64,000 nt of DNA from Sulfobacillus sp. Its GTDB lineage: Bacteria; Bacillota; Sulfobacillia; Sulfobacillales; Sulfobacillaceae. Of this stretch, positions 9,710-19,453 are shown in pieces. The DNA is taken from assembly GCA_027309085.1 (NCBI GenBank), contig DAIDDL010000006.1, positions 1 to 64,000 on the forward strand, read 5' to 3'. Within the stretch, counting starts at the first letter, position 1. Each line of letters opens with the position of its first letter. Below the pieces are notes generated by a model, which was not told the origin of the DNA, ran no database searches, and saw nothing but the letters and a program-made list of their open reading frames with translations. The translations under genes and the position numbers were made by a program.

Positions 9710-10297
9710 TTACCGGCGGTCAAGAGCTCGCAGGGCGGTCCGGATCCGGGCAGGCAGGTCGCCTGTGCTGCCGGCTTGGCGGGAGGCTGCATCCGCCTCT
9801 TCAATGGAATAGCCCAGAGCCACCAAAGCCTCCCCCACGTCATCCAGCCCCCTTGGTCTGGGGACTTGAGCATCCTTTTGGGAGCGGCGCGGCTTGTTCT
9901 CCCATTTTCCGGAGAGTTCCAGCAAGATGCGCTGCGCGAGTTTGGCCCCCACCCCTGGCGCGTCTTTGATCGGCTGCCACTGGTCTTGGGCAATCGCATC
10001 CTCAAGCCCGCCCACCCCCAGCACACTCAGCACCGACAGCGCCGTGCGGATGCCCATTCCCCCCACCGCAATCAAATCCAGAAAGGCCTCGCGCTCGTCC
10101 CGGTCCAAGAAACCGATCAGGCGCCAGCTGTCCTCCCGCACCGCCAAGTGGGTGTAAAGGTGCACCTCGGCCCGGACATCCGGAAGCTGCGCCAGGCTGC
10201 TCCGGGACATGTCCACCCGAAATCCTATCCCATGCACTTCGACAATGCAGTCGTCTTCCTCTTTATGCACCACGGTGCCGGTCAGTTCGCTAATCAC
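9710..10297 (-). CDS. ruvA: Holliday junction DNA helicase RuvA
   Basis: VISELTGTVVHKEEDDCIVEVHGIGFRVDMS; HhH region GVGAKLAQRILLEL; GTG start inferred. Confidence 0.95.
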   Translation of the reverse strand: MISELTGTVVHKEEDDCIVEVHGIGFRVDMSRSSLAQLPDVRAEVHLYTHLAVREDSWRLIGFLDRDEREAFLDLIAVGGMGIRTALSVLSVLGVGGLEDAIAQDQWQPIKDAPGVGAKLAQRILLELSGKWENKPRRSQKDAQVPRPRGLDDVGEALVALGYSIEEADAASRQAGSTGDLPARIRTALRALDRR

Positions 10298-10775
10298 GGA
10301 CAGCCTCCTGATACTTGACCCATTCCAGGCCGGTAATGGCAATCGCCAGGGCGTCGGCCACATCATCGGGCTGGGGCACGGCGTCCAGGTGCAAAAGCCG
10401 CGTGACCATCATCTGCACCTGCTTCTTGTCCGCGCGCCCGTAGCCTGCCACCGTCTGCTTAACCTCGGCCGGGGACATTTCCACCAGCGGGATGCCGCTT
10501 TGGCTGAGCGCGAGCAGCACCACACCCCGGGCCTGCCCCACGGCTAGCGCCGTCTTGGAGTTCTGGCCAAAAAATAGTTTCTCCACGGCTCCATATTCGG
10601 GCTGATAGCGGTCAATAATCTCGATGAGCCCTGTATAGATCATCTTGAGCCGCAGCTCCGCTGGCAGATTGGCCTGGGTGACCACCGCCCCATAATCTTG
10701 CGCAGACGGTTCATGACGCACTTTGTCGACGATGCCCCACCCGCAGATGGCTGTACCCGGATCAATTCCTAACAT
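10290..10775 (-). CDS. ruvC: crossover junction endodeoxyribonuclease RuvC
   Basis: MLGIDPGTAICGWGIVD, EKLFFGQNSKTALAVGQARGVVLLA, DDVADALAIAITG; start trimmed from ORF track. Confidence 0.96.
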   Translation of the reverse strand: MLGIDPGTAICGWGIVDKVRHEPSAQDYGAVVTQANLPAELRLKMIYTGLIEIIDRYQPEYGAVEKLFFGQNSKTALAVGQARGVVLLALSQSGIPLVEMSPAEVKQTVAGYGRADKKQVQMMVTRLLHLDAVPQPDDVADALAIAITGLEWVKYQEAVRD

Positions 10776-11044
10776 TCTCACCACGCTGCCCGGTTCAAGG
10801 GTCTGTCCCCTCTCTTTGCTCGTTGAGGCCGGCGCTTTCCAAAGCGCCCTGCCATATACCCCAGGTAAATACCACGCGGACGTCAGGATCTCCTCTTTTT
10901 GGGGAGCCTGGCTGCTTGCGGGTGCGCACCCCTTGCCGGTCAAAAAAATCAGTCCGGCCGCTTGCGGCTCAGGCCTTGGGCGGCGGGGCGAATCCACCAC
11001 TCGCGCCCGCGTCCGCACTTTGGCGCGCCGCAAGACCCGAGGGC

Positions 11045-11794
11045 CTAGGCCTCGTCCACCTCAAAGTTTTCCGGAAACTCTGCGTTGAAAAACACTTTTT
11101 CCACGTCATCATGGTCTTCCAGAAGGTCAATCAGCTCTACCAGCACATGCGCGTCAGCTGCCGTCACTTCCGTCGTCGTTTTCGGCAGGTGCACCAGTTC
11201 CACATCTTCTACCTTGATTCCCTGTTTTTCAAAGGATTCCCGCACTTGATCCAGCACCTCGGGCCCCGTCAGCACCACAAACTCTCCGTCATCCTCCTGG
11301 CGCAGGTCATCCGCGCCTGCCTCAATCGCCACATCGAGCAGTTCTTCTTCAGACTTGTCTGTCTCGGTGATCGTCAGGCGGCCTTTGGGTTCAAACATCC
11401 AGGCGACGCATCCAGACTCGCCCAGCGCCCCGCCGTGGCGGGAGAAAATGTGCCGGACTTCGCCTGCCGTGCGGTTCCGGTTATCCGTCAGAATCTGCAG
11501 GTAAACCGCCACGCCTCCGGGCCCGTAACCCTCATACACCGTTTCCTCATAGTGAACCCCTTCCTCCTGGCCTGTAGCCCGGCGGACAGCCCTGTCAATA
11601 TTGGACTGGGGCAGATTGCTGTCCTTGGCCTTCTGAATGGCCAGGCGCAGGCGGAAATTGGTATCGGGATTGCCCCCGCCCCGCTTGGCAGCCGCCATGA
11701 TCTCTTTCGTCAGCCTGGAGAAAACGGTCCCCTTGACCGCATCCACCTTGGCCTTCTTGCGTTTGATGTTGGCCCACTTCGAATGTCCCGACAT
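11045..11794 (-). CDS. yebC: YebC/PmpR family transcriptional regulator
   Basis: MSGHSKWANIKRKKAKVDAVKGTVFSRLTKEI, YEGYGPGGVAVYLQ. Confidence 0.96.
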   Translation of the reverse strand: MSGHSKWANIKRKKAKVDAVKGTVFSRLTKEIMAAAKRGGGNPDTNFRLRLAIQKAKDSNLPQSNIDRAVRRATGQEEGVHYEETVYEGYGPGGVAVYLQILTDNRNRTAGEVRHIFSRHGGALGESGCVAWMFEPKGRLTITETDKSEEELLDVAIEAGADDLRQEDDGEFVVLTGPEVLDQVRESFEKQGIKVEDVELVHLPKTTTEVTAADAHVLVELIDLLEDHDDVEKVFFNAEFPENFEVDEA

Positions 11795-11830
11795 AAGAAC
11801 CCTCCTTAAACGATTCAAAAAACCCGCGCG

Positions 11831-13537
11831 TCAGTCAAAGTGGCGAGTAATCGGCATGCGCCGGTCGCGCCCAAAGGCCCGCGGTGTCACCTTGATGCCT
11901 ACGGGAGCCTGGCGCCGTTTGTATTCGTTGCGGTTGACCAGTCTGACGGCCAGTTCCACAAAATTCCGGTCCAGGTGTTTCGCAATAAGTGCATCCGGCG
12001 GCAAATCATCTTCAATGTACCCTTCCAATATCTGATCCAATATATCATATGGCGGCAGACTGTCCTCGTCCTTTTGGTCTGGCCGCAATTCCGCGCTGGG
12101 CGGCTTGGTCAGCACATTGGCGGGAATTCTCTCGGCGTCTCGGTTCACCCAGCGCGACAAGCGGAACACCTGCGTCTTCAGCACGTCTTTCAGCACCGCG
12201 AATCCCCCGGCCATATCGCCATACAGTGTGCTGTATCCCGTAGCCATTTCGCTCTTGTTGCCGGTCGTCAACACCAGCCACCCAAATTTGTTAGACATGG
12301 CCATCAGCAGTGTCCCCCGGATGCGCGCCTGCAGATTTTCCTCGGTGAGGTCGAGAGGCCGGTCCTTGAACACGGTGCGCAGCTCCTCTAAGAAGGAGTC
12401 CATCATGGGCCGGATAGGCAGTTCCTCAGTGGAGATGCCCAGGTTCCGCGCGAGCCCCAACGCGTCCACGCGGCTCTCGTTGGAAGTGATGGAAGACGGC
12501 ATCAAGACACCGTGCACCCGGTCTGGACCCAGAGCGTCCACGGCTATGGCCGCAGTCAGCGCCGAGTCAATCCCCCCGGACAGCCCTATCACCACGTCCC
12601 GGAACCGGTTCTTGCCGACATAGTCCGCCACACCCAGCACCAGAGCCCGGTAGAGCTCCTCATCGTCTCCCAGCGCCGGGGTGAGGCCCGGCGCGTAGAC
12701 AGGAGCCCCTTCGCGGCCTAAAGGCGCGGTAGGGACTACCCCCAAATCTTCGCCCGCCGGCCCCAGCCGCCAGCGCGGGTCGATAAATCGGCGGTGCTGG
12801 CTCGGCGCATTTTGCAGGGTGACGGTCAAAACCTCCTCGCGGAATGCGGCAGCGCGGGCCAGCACCTGGCCGTCTGGGCCAAATACCGCACTCTGCCCGT
12901 CGAACACCAGTTCATCTTGCGCACCGACCAGATTCGTCCACAGAAGATATGACGCGACATCATCCGCGCGGGTAGCCAGCATCCGCTCCCGGGCCGCGCG
13001 CTTGCCCCGTGAATAGGGCGAGGCGCTGATATTGATCAGCAAATTGGCGCCGTGGCGGGCTTGGTCAAGATATGGCCCGTCAGGGTACCAGAGGTCCTCG
13101 CAGATGGAGACCCCCAGGGACCAGCTTCCGGCCTGGACAATCTCGGTGGTGCGGCCCGGAGTAAAATACCGGGCCTCATCAAACACCCCGTAATTGGGCA
13201 GGTACTGCTTTGGCACCCGGGTCACAAAGCTGCCGTCCGAGGCTACCACGGCGGCGTTGAACAGCCCCCCATCGGCATAGGCGTATCCGAAAATCGCCAT
13301 CAGCCCCTGGGACTGTTCAATCATATTGTCACAGGCTCTCTGCAGATCCGCCAGAAAGTCGGCCCGGAACAGCAAGTCCTCCGGCGGGTAGCCCGCCAGG
13401 GCCAGCTCCGGGAACACGATCACATCGATCTGATCCTGGCGGGCCCGGTCCATAGCCCCCAGCATAGACTGCAGATTGCCCTCAACGTCTCCCACCACAC
13501 TGTTCATTTGAACAAGGCGGACATTAAGCTGAGTCAT
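11831..13537 (-). CDS. nadE: glutamine-dependent NAD+ synthase
   Basis: N-terminal nitrilase domain (FPELALAGYPPEDLL) and C-terminal VIGLSGGIDSALTAAIAVDALG. Confidence 0.95.
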   Translation of the reverse strand: MTQLNVRLVQMNSVVGDVEGNLQSMLGAMDRARQDQIDVIVFPELALAGYPPEDLLFRADFLADLQRACDNMIEQSQGLMAIFGYAYADGGLFNAAVVASDGSFVTRVPKQYLPNYGVFDEARYFTPGRTTEIVQAGSWSLGVSICEDLWYPDGPYLDQARHGANLLINISASPYSRGKRAARERMLATRADDVASYLLWTNLVGAQDELVFDGQSAVFGPDGQVLARAAAFREEVLTVTLQNAPSQHRRFIDPRWRLGPAGEDLGVVPTAPLGREGAPVYAPGLTPALGDDEELYRALVLGVADYVGKNRFRDVVIGLSGGIDSALTAAIAVDALGPDRVHGVLMPSSITSNESRVDALGLARNLGISTEELPIRPMMDSFLEELRTVFKDRPLDLTEENLQARIRGTLLMAMSNKFGWLVLTTGNKSEMATGYSTLYGDMAGGFAVLKDVLKTQVFRLSRWVNRDAERIPANVLTKPPSAELRPDQKDEDSLPPYDILDQILEGYIEDDLPPDALIAKHLDRNFVELAVRLVNRNEYKRRQAPVGIKVTPRAFGRDRRMPITRHFD

Positions 13538-13874
13538 GCGATCCCTCCATTGACGCTAAAGTGAGCAAGAAGCCTGTTAAGGCCAAGCCGATATTGACCG
13601 TGGCGCGGCCCACATCCGGGCCCGTGGCGATAACCAGGTCGGGCAGCGGCCCGCTCAAGAGGCGGATGCGCACATCGCCCGTCTGCTCCTGGTCTCCGGA
13701 CTGGGCCGTTGCAATGCCCGCCGCGGCCAGGTAGCGCGCGGCGAGAAGGCGCCACGACAGGGGCCCTGAAATCAGCACCCGGTGGGACACCAAGCGAACC
13801 TGACCGTCGTATCCAATGTCGTCGACTAAAATTTGACGGGAAAACTTTTCGAGCGTGCGGTTGTCAAGATCCAT
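13524..13874 (-). CDS. degenerate ThiF/MoeB N-terminal-like protein
   Basis: RTLEKFSRQILVDDIGYDGQVRLVSHRVLISGPLSWRLLAARYLAAAGIATAQ resembles E1-like N-terminus with altered nucleotide-binding loop. Confidence 0.6.
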   Translation of the reverse strand: MDLDNRTLEKFSRQILVDDIGYDGQVRLVSHRVLISGPLSWRLLAARYLAAAGIATAQSGDQEQTGDVRIRLLSGPLPDLVIATGPDVGRATVNIGLALTGFLLTLASMEGSHDSA

Positions 13875-14499
13875 GCGCGCACCTCACCGCCTTCATGCCG
13901 ATTTTCCGCACCGTCTGCCTGGCCCCGTCCACCAAAAACAGTCCCTGCGGCCACCGGGCAGGGTCCCCCATATTCTCGCGGTACTCCTGCCACAGCAGCA
14001 GCGACTGCCCCGCCACGGCCAGAGTCAGCGGCCCCAGCACCCCTGCCTCAAAACAGCGCGGACCTTGCTGCAAAGACCCAAACAAGCAGTACAGGCATTG
14101 GGTTTCAGGGGACAAAAACGCCGCCATGCCCTCTGTGCGCAGGGCGGACGCAAAAATCCAGGGCCTTCCGGATATGAAAGACCAACGCTGGATGGTCCGG
14201 CGCGCTTCCCAATTGTCCGACGCGTCAAACACGGCGTCCGCATTCCCCAAAAGGGCGGCGCTGTTGCGGGGGGTGAGGCGGTGGGCATAGGCGGTGATGC
14301 GCTCCGGGCTGTAGTCTTGCAGGCGGTCTGCCTTGTACCGGCCGACGTCTTGTTCCTCGAACCAGGGCTGCCGGGGCAGATTGGACAGGTCAATAATATC
14401 GGGATCCATTACCCGCAGTTCAGAGATGGCAGGATCTTCGAGCAATTGCATAATTAGAGGCGACCCAATCGCCCCGCAGCCGACTACCGCCACTTTCAC
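13864..14499 (-). CDS. ThiF/MoeB/HesA family E1-like adenylyltransferase
   Basis: VAVVGCGAIGSPLIMQLLE..MDPDIIDLSNLPRQPWF..DASDNWEARRTI; CLYCLFG. Confidence 0.85.
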   Translation of the reverse strand: MKVAVVGCGAIGSPLIMQLLEDPAISELRVMDPDIIDLSNLPRQPWFEEQDVGRYKADRLQDYSPERITAYAHRLTPRNSAALLGNADAVFDASDNWEARRTIQRWSFISGRPWIFASALRTEGMAAFLSPETQCLYCLFGSLQQGPRCFEAGVLGPLTLAVAGQSLLLWQEYRENMGDPARWPQGLFLVDGARQTVRKIGMKAVRCAHGS

Positions 14500-14534
14500 C
14501 GGTGTGCGCCCCCCTTTCCCGCCTGGCCGTCATC

Positions 14535-15263
14535 TCATGGGCCCATAAGGGCCCGGAGATCCCCTTTGGCTGGCGCCGTCCATAAATCAATCGTATTCTC
14601 AATGTAGCGGGATGTGCGGACAAATGTTTCGTCCGACGATTTCCACACGGGCAGGGGCAGCAAGGCGGGAAACCCGACGATGAAGGCGGACAGGCCCGGC
14701 ACCACATCCAGCCCGTCACTCCAGGCTTGGCGCGCTTCCGTCAGGCGTCCCTGCAAGAAGTAAGACAGCCCCAAACTGTAAAAAGCTTCCGGGTAGCGGG
14801 CAAGACTCTCCTGGAAAAATTCGGCGGCATCTTTAGGCCGGCCTGTCCGCAGCCCGAGCAGACCCAGCAGGTAATACCCGTCCCCGCCCAGTGCTTTGGC
14901 ATCCCATGCCACCAGTTCCTCCAGGGGCTCTTGCGCCTCGTCCCAGCGTTCCTGCCTGAACAGGGTCACCCCTAAATGGTAAAGCGCCCGCAGATATGGG
15001 CGGATGCTCGCATCATCCCAGCTGGTGTGCCGCTTATTCCGGGGCAGGTCCTGCTCCGCCTGGGCGAGGGCCATCTGAAACAGTTCCTGGGCCTGTTCGA
15101 GCTCACCCCAGGACAGATAGACCTGACCCAGCCCATTCAGTGAATCGGCACGGTAAGGGTCCAGTTCCAGAGCCCGCCGAAAGTGAATCTCCGCGTTCTC
15201 CAGTTCCCCATGCTCCATGTCCTTCCATCCCAGCCGCTCCTCTTCTCTGGCTGCCATGCGCAT
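14535..15263 (-). CDS. tetratricopeptide repeat protein
   Basis: Multiple TPR motifs (GELENAEIHFRRALELDPYRADSLNGLGQVYLSWGELEQAQELFQMAL). Confidence 0.85.
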   Translation of the reverse strand: MRMAAREEERLGWKDMEHGELENAEIHFRRALELDPYRADSLNGLGQVYLSWGELEQAQELFQMALAQAEQDLPRNKRHTSWDDASIRPYLRALYHLGVTLFRQERWDEAQEPLEELVAWDAKALGGDGYYLLGLLGLRTGRPKDAAEFFQESLARYPEAFYSLGLSYFLQGRLTEARQAWSDGLDVVPGLSAFIVGFPALLPLPVWKSSDETFVRTSRYIENTIDLWTAPAKGDLRALMGP

Positions 15264-15269
15264 CGCTCC

Positions 15270-16463
15270 TTAAACTGTCAGCCGGTAGTAGCGGCGCCTG
15301 CCGATACGTAGCCACGAACCGGCCCGCACCTCCACCGTATCAGTGACAGCCACTCGTATCCCATCGATAAAGACCGCACCCTGCTGCAAAAGCCGGCGCG
15401 CCTCCTGCTTGCTCGGAACATCCGGCATCCATGCTACGCACTCGATAGCCGAAGTTTTCCACGGATCCTGCAAAATGGCCACCAGGGGCATGTCGTCTGG
15501 CACCTGGTGCTCACGGAATCTCCGGTTGAAACTGGCCTGCGCGTCGTTGGCTGGCGCGTCCCCCCAAAACCTCGCAACCAGCCGCAGGGCCAGGTCCGCT
15601 TTGACATCCCGCGGGTTTTGTGTTTGCACCCGCTCATCCCATGCCCCCCGGTCTTCCCCTAACAGCAGCATGGCCCACCGGCTGATCAGGGTGTCCGGGA
15701 TGGACATAATCTTGCCGTACATCTCTTCCGGCGCCTCACTGATCCCCACGTAATTGCCCAGGCTCTTGCCCATGCGCCGCACCCCGTCGGTCCCCTCAAG
15801 GATCGGCAGGAAAACGCCCACTTCCGGCTCGAGGCCGTAGGCTTCCTGGATTTGCCGCGCCGTCATGATATTGAAGCGCTGATCGGTGCCTCCGAGCTCC
15901 ACGTCGGCTTCTAACGCCACCGAATCGTACCCCTGCATCAGCGGGTAGAGCAGCTCATGAAAATGAATGGGAACATGTTCGGTAAACCGGTGGTGAAAGT
16001 CATCGCGCTCGAGAAGTCGGGCCACCGTAATCTGCCCCATGAGCTGAATCGTGTCAGCCAGCTGCATCGGTTCCAGCCACTCGCTGTTGTACCGCAGAAT
16101 CAAGCGGTCCGCATCCAGAATTTTGCGGGCCTGGTCAATATATGTCGCGGCGAAGGCTTTTACCTCGTCAGCCCCGAGCTGCTTGCGGGTGGCCGCCCGG
16201 TCGGTGGGGTCGCCTATCCGCCCGGTCATATCGCCAATCAAAAATACCACCCGGTGACCCAGTTCCTGGAATTGGCGGAGTTTTTCGATCACCACGGTAT
16301 GGCCCAGGTGAATGTCCGGGGCGGTGGGGTCCACGCCCAACTTTACCGTCAGGGGACGCCCTTCCCGCGCGGATCTTTCCAGCTTGTCTTTCAGCAGCGC
16401 CGGGCTCACGACATCATCTGTCCCGCTCATCAGCCATTCCAGCTGTTTGTGAATGTCCAGCAA
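15270..16463 (-). CDS. tyrS: tyrosyl-tRNA synthetase
   Basis: KLGVDPTAPDIHLGHTVVIEKLRQFQELGH, KSLGN signature, C-terminal S4-like domain. Confidence 0.96.
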   Translation of the reverse strand: MLDIHKQLEWLMSGTDDVVSPALLKDKLERSAREGRPLTVKLGVDPTAPDIHLGHTVVIEKLRQFQELGHRVVFLIGDMTGRIGDPTDRAATRKQLGADEVKAFAATYIDQARKILDADRLILRYNSEWLEPMQLADTIQLMGQITVARLLERDDFHHRFTEHVPIHFHELLYPLMQGYDSVALEADVELGGTDQRFNIMTARQIQEAYGLEPEVGVFLPILEGTDGVRRMGKSLGNYVGISEAPEEMYGKIMSIPDTLISRWAMLLLGEDRGAWDERVQTQNPRDVKADLALRLVARFWGDAPANDAQASFNRRFREHQVPDDMPLVAILQDPWKTSAIECVAWMPDVPSKQEARRLLQQGAVFIDGIRVAVTDTVEVRAGSWLRIGRRRYYRLTV

Positions 16464-16526
16464 CCCTAGTCCTCCCCATTATTCTGCCGAGAGTATATCA
16501 TATTCGCAAATCGGTGCGAAAGCCGC

Positions 16527-18896
16527 CTAGTCCGGGTCGCCCAGAGTGGCGACCGTGACGCCGTCGCCGCCTTCCCCCCGCTCGCCCAGGCGGAACTGGC
16601 TGACACGGGGGTCCGCCTTGAGCATTTCCCCCACCGCCCGGCGCAGCACCCCTGTCCCTTTGCCGTGGATGATCCGCACCTGGAACGCCCCCGCCAACAC
16701 CGCGTTGTCCAGATATTTGTCGACCACGTCCAGCATCTCCTCGACATTCATTCCGCGGACATCGCACTCGACCGGCAGTTGCTGCGCCTTGATGGCCAGG
16801 TGTCCGCCAGAAGACCTCCTAGCCCCGGCGGCTGGCCTTTGGGGCCGGGATGCGCGCTCCAGATCGTCAACGGGAAGCTTCACGCGCAAGGCGCCCACTT
16901 CCACCAGAGCCACCTTCCCATTGACCTCAAGGACATGCCCCAGCCCCTCAAAGTCCCTGACTTGGACGTAGTCCCCCGCGGCCAGGTGGAGGTCCGCCGG
17001 GTTTTTGAGGGGCTCCAGATCTTTGGGGAGGATCCCGCGCCGGCGCCAGGTGTCCCGCAGCGCCTCCACAGCCCGCGCCTGGTCCGGACCCTGCTGCCGG
17101 CGCACATCCGTGATGGCTTCCATCATCTCCTCATGGAGGACGTCAAGCTCTTTGTGCCACTGCTCCCTCGTGCGGCGCAGTTCTTTTTCACTAGTTTCCA
17201 GCCACCGGCGCCTCTCCTGCTCGAATGCCAGTGTCTTCTCCTGCAAAGCCTGAGCCTGGTCCTGGACTTGCTGCCTGGCTTCCCGCAGCTCCATTTGCAG
17301 GTGGTTGGCCTGGTCTATCACGTCCGCCAGGGTGGTGCCTTCCTCGTCCATCAGGGCGCGGGCCTGGTCTATCACACTGCGCAGCATCCCCAGCCTCTCG
17401 GCGATATACAGGGCATGCGAGCTTCCGGGCTGGCCCATGATCAGGTGGTATGTGGGAGTCAGTGTCTCCCGGTCAAATGCCACCTGGGCATTCTCCACAT
17501 CAGGAAGCCGGAATCCCAGCAGCTTGAGACGGCTGTAATGGGTGGTGACAACTGCATAGGCCCGGATTTCCCGCAAGCGGTAGATCATGGCCTCCGCCAG
17601 CGCCGACCCTTCATCCGGGTCGGTTCCAGCCCCCAGCTCGTCGACCAGGCACAGCGTCTTCTCGTCAGCGAACTCCATCATGGGGATAAGGCGGGCCATG
17701 TGGCTTGAAAAGGTGGAGAGATTCTGCTCAATGCTCTGCTCGTCGCCGATGTCGACCCAGATGCGGTCAAACCAGGGCACGGCCGTCCCCGCGCGGCAGG
17801 GCACCATCATCCCGGCCAGCGCCAGACTGACGACGAGTCCCGCCGTCTTCAGCGCCACCGTCTTGCCTCCAGTATTGGGGCCGGTGATAATGAGAATGTG
17901 GCGGGACTCCTCCAAGGACAGATTCAACGGCACCGGGTCCTCAATCAGCGGGTGGCGCGCATCTTGCAGGCGCAGGTCCGGGCCTCCCATCAGGGGCAGG
18001 ACCGACTGGGTCTTCTGGCCGTAACGCACCACTCCCAGCAATTCGTCAAGCCATCCCACCGTCTGCTCAACCGCGCCGCACTCAGCAGCTGAGGCGCCTA
18101 CCGCCCGCGACAGTTCCGCCAGCAGGCGGCGGATCTCGTCGTCTTCCTGATTGCGCAGCTCCGTCAGCTGGTTTTGCTTCTGCACAACCGGCATGGGTTC
18201 CACGAACACTGTCTGCCCACTCGACGAGCGGTCATGCACAATGCCCGGCACCTGGTTGCGGAACATGGCCTTGACCGGAACCACCCGCCGGCCGAAACGG
18301 ATGGTGACCACCGGATCTTGTATGAATTCCGCCCAGTGTCCAGAGTGAATAATGCCGTCGAGCAGCCGGTCAATTTCCCCTTCCGACTGGCGGATCTCCC
18401 GCCGGATATGGTGCAAGGCCGGGCTGGCGCTGTCCCGCACCTCGCCGTGCTCGTCCAGCACCCGCGAGATGGCCTGGGCCACCCCCGCCAGGCTGGGCAT
18501 TTGCGACAGCGCCCGGTCCAAGAGCGGGTAATCCTCAGGGTTCACCCACTCTCTGGCCGATTCCGCCACCCTGAGCGTCGCGGCGATGCCTGTGAGTTCC
18601 TCCGTCGTCAGCATCCCGCCTTTGCCGGCCCGCCTGGCGGGCTCCGCAATGGATACCGCCCCGCGCAGGGAGACGGCCATTCTTTCCCCGTCGCGCAGAA
18701 GCCGCAGCACTTCTTTGAGACTCTCGTGCCGTTTTTGCATGGCTGTTTCGCCCTTGACATACCCGGCTTGAAGAATGCGCTCCCGACCCATAGGGGTGTC
18801 AGCCAACTCTGCTATCCGCTGGAGCACGGCGGGAAACTGGACCAAGTCGAGACTGATCCGCAACCGGCTCTCCGCTATCGTATCTACCGTGTTCAC
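16527..18896 (-). CDS. mutS2: endonuclease MutS2
   Basis: ITGPNTGGKTVALKTAGL, DELGAGTDPDEGSALAEA, C-terminal Smr domain (ECDVRGMNVEEML..IIHGKGTGVLR). Confidence 0.96.
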   Translation of the reverse strand: MNTVDTIAESRLRISLDLVQFPAVLQRIAELADTPMGRERILQAGYVKGETAMQKRHESLKEVLRLLRDGERMAVSLRGAVSIAEPARRAGKGGMLTTEELTGIAATLRVAESAREWVNPEDYPLLDRALSQMPSLAGVAQAISRVLDEHGEVRDSASPALHHIRREIRQSEGEIDRLLDGIIHSGHWAEFIQDPVVTIRFGRRVVPVKAMFRNQVPGIVHDRSSSGQTVFVEPMPVVQKQNQLTELRNQEDDEIRRLLAELSRAVGASAAECGAVEQTVGWLDELLGVVRYGQKTQSVLPLMGGPDLRLQDARHPLIEDPVPLNLSLEESRHILIITGPNTGGKTVALKTAGLVVSLALAGMMVPCRAGTAVPWFDRIWVDIGDEQSIEQNLSTFSSHMARLIPMMEFADEKTLCLVDELGAGTDPDEGSALAEAMIYRLREIRAYAVVTTHYSRLKLLGFRLPDVENAQVAFDRETLTPTYHLIMGQPGSSHALYIAERLGMLRSVIDQARALMDEEGTTLADVIDQANHLQMELREARQQVQDQAQALQEKTLAFEQERRRWLETSEKELRRTREQWHKELDVLHEEMMEAITDVRRQQGPDQARAVEALRDTWRRRGILPKDLEPLKNPADLHLAAGDYVQVRDFEGLGHVLEVNGKVALVEVGALRVKLPVDDLERASRPQRPAAGARRSSGGHLAIKAQQLPVECDVRGMNVEEMLDVVDKYLDNAVLAGAFQVRIIHGKGTGVLRRAVGEMLKADPRVSQFRLGERGEGGDGVTVATLGDPD

Positions 18897-19048
18897 TAGG
18901 CTCTCCCCATCTTCGGGCGACGTTCTTCCCCTGGCATAGTTTTTCCGCGCACGTCTTGGTTCCGGACACAAAGTCCGGCACCCCAGCGTTGCCGCCGGCA
19001 TGCCGGACTGCGCTGATATAGAGACCTTCTGATTATAACACCCGAAAA

Positions 19049-19074
19049 AGCCACTGCGCCGGGGCGCAGTGGCT
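19049..19074 (-). terminator. rho-independent terminator after zapA
   Basis: AGCCACTGCGC...GCGCAGTGGCT followed by T-run on the minus strand. Confidence 0.8.
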
Positions 19075-19087
19075 GACTTCAGACCCG

Positions 19088-19372
19088 TTACGGCGTGCCG
19101 TTTTTAGCGGGGCGGCTGGTGCGCCACTGCTCTTGCATAGCCTTGACCAGCTCTTCATTTTGCTCCTGGAGATGGTAGAGATCCTCGGCCATATTCAGCA
19201 GGGCCAGCACCGCCAGCCGTGAAATTCCCAGATGGGGATTTTTGGCGGCCACAACCCGGAGACGGCCATCAACATGGTGCGCGAGTGCCTGAATCACATC
19301 TTTGGGCAGATCTCCTTTGAGCTGGTACTCCTCACCATAAATCATCACGGTCGTCCGAACGGGTTCTGCCAC
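19088..19372 (-). CDS. zapA: cell division protein ZapA
   Basis: VRTTVMIYGEEYQLKGDLPKDVIQALAHHVDGRLR..LAVLALLNMAEDLYHLQ. Confidence 0.88.
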   Translation of the reverse strand: MAEPVRTTVMIYGEEYQLKGDLPKDVIQALAHHVDGRLRVVAAKNPHLGISRLAVLALLNMAEDLYHLQEQNEELVKAMQEQWRTSRPAKNGTP

Positions 19373-19453
19373 GCTGCCGCCCCCTTGTCGTCTTTACTAC
19401 TATTGTTCGAGACCTTGCAACGTTTTTCCTGCTAATCCCTGAAAAAAATCAGA

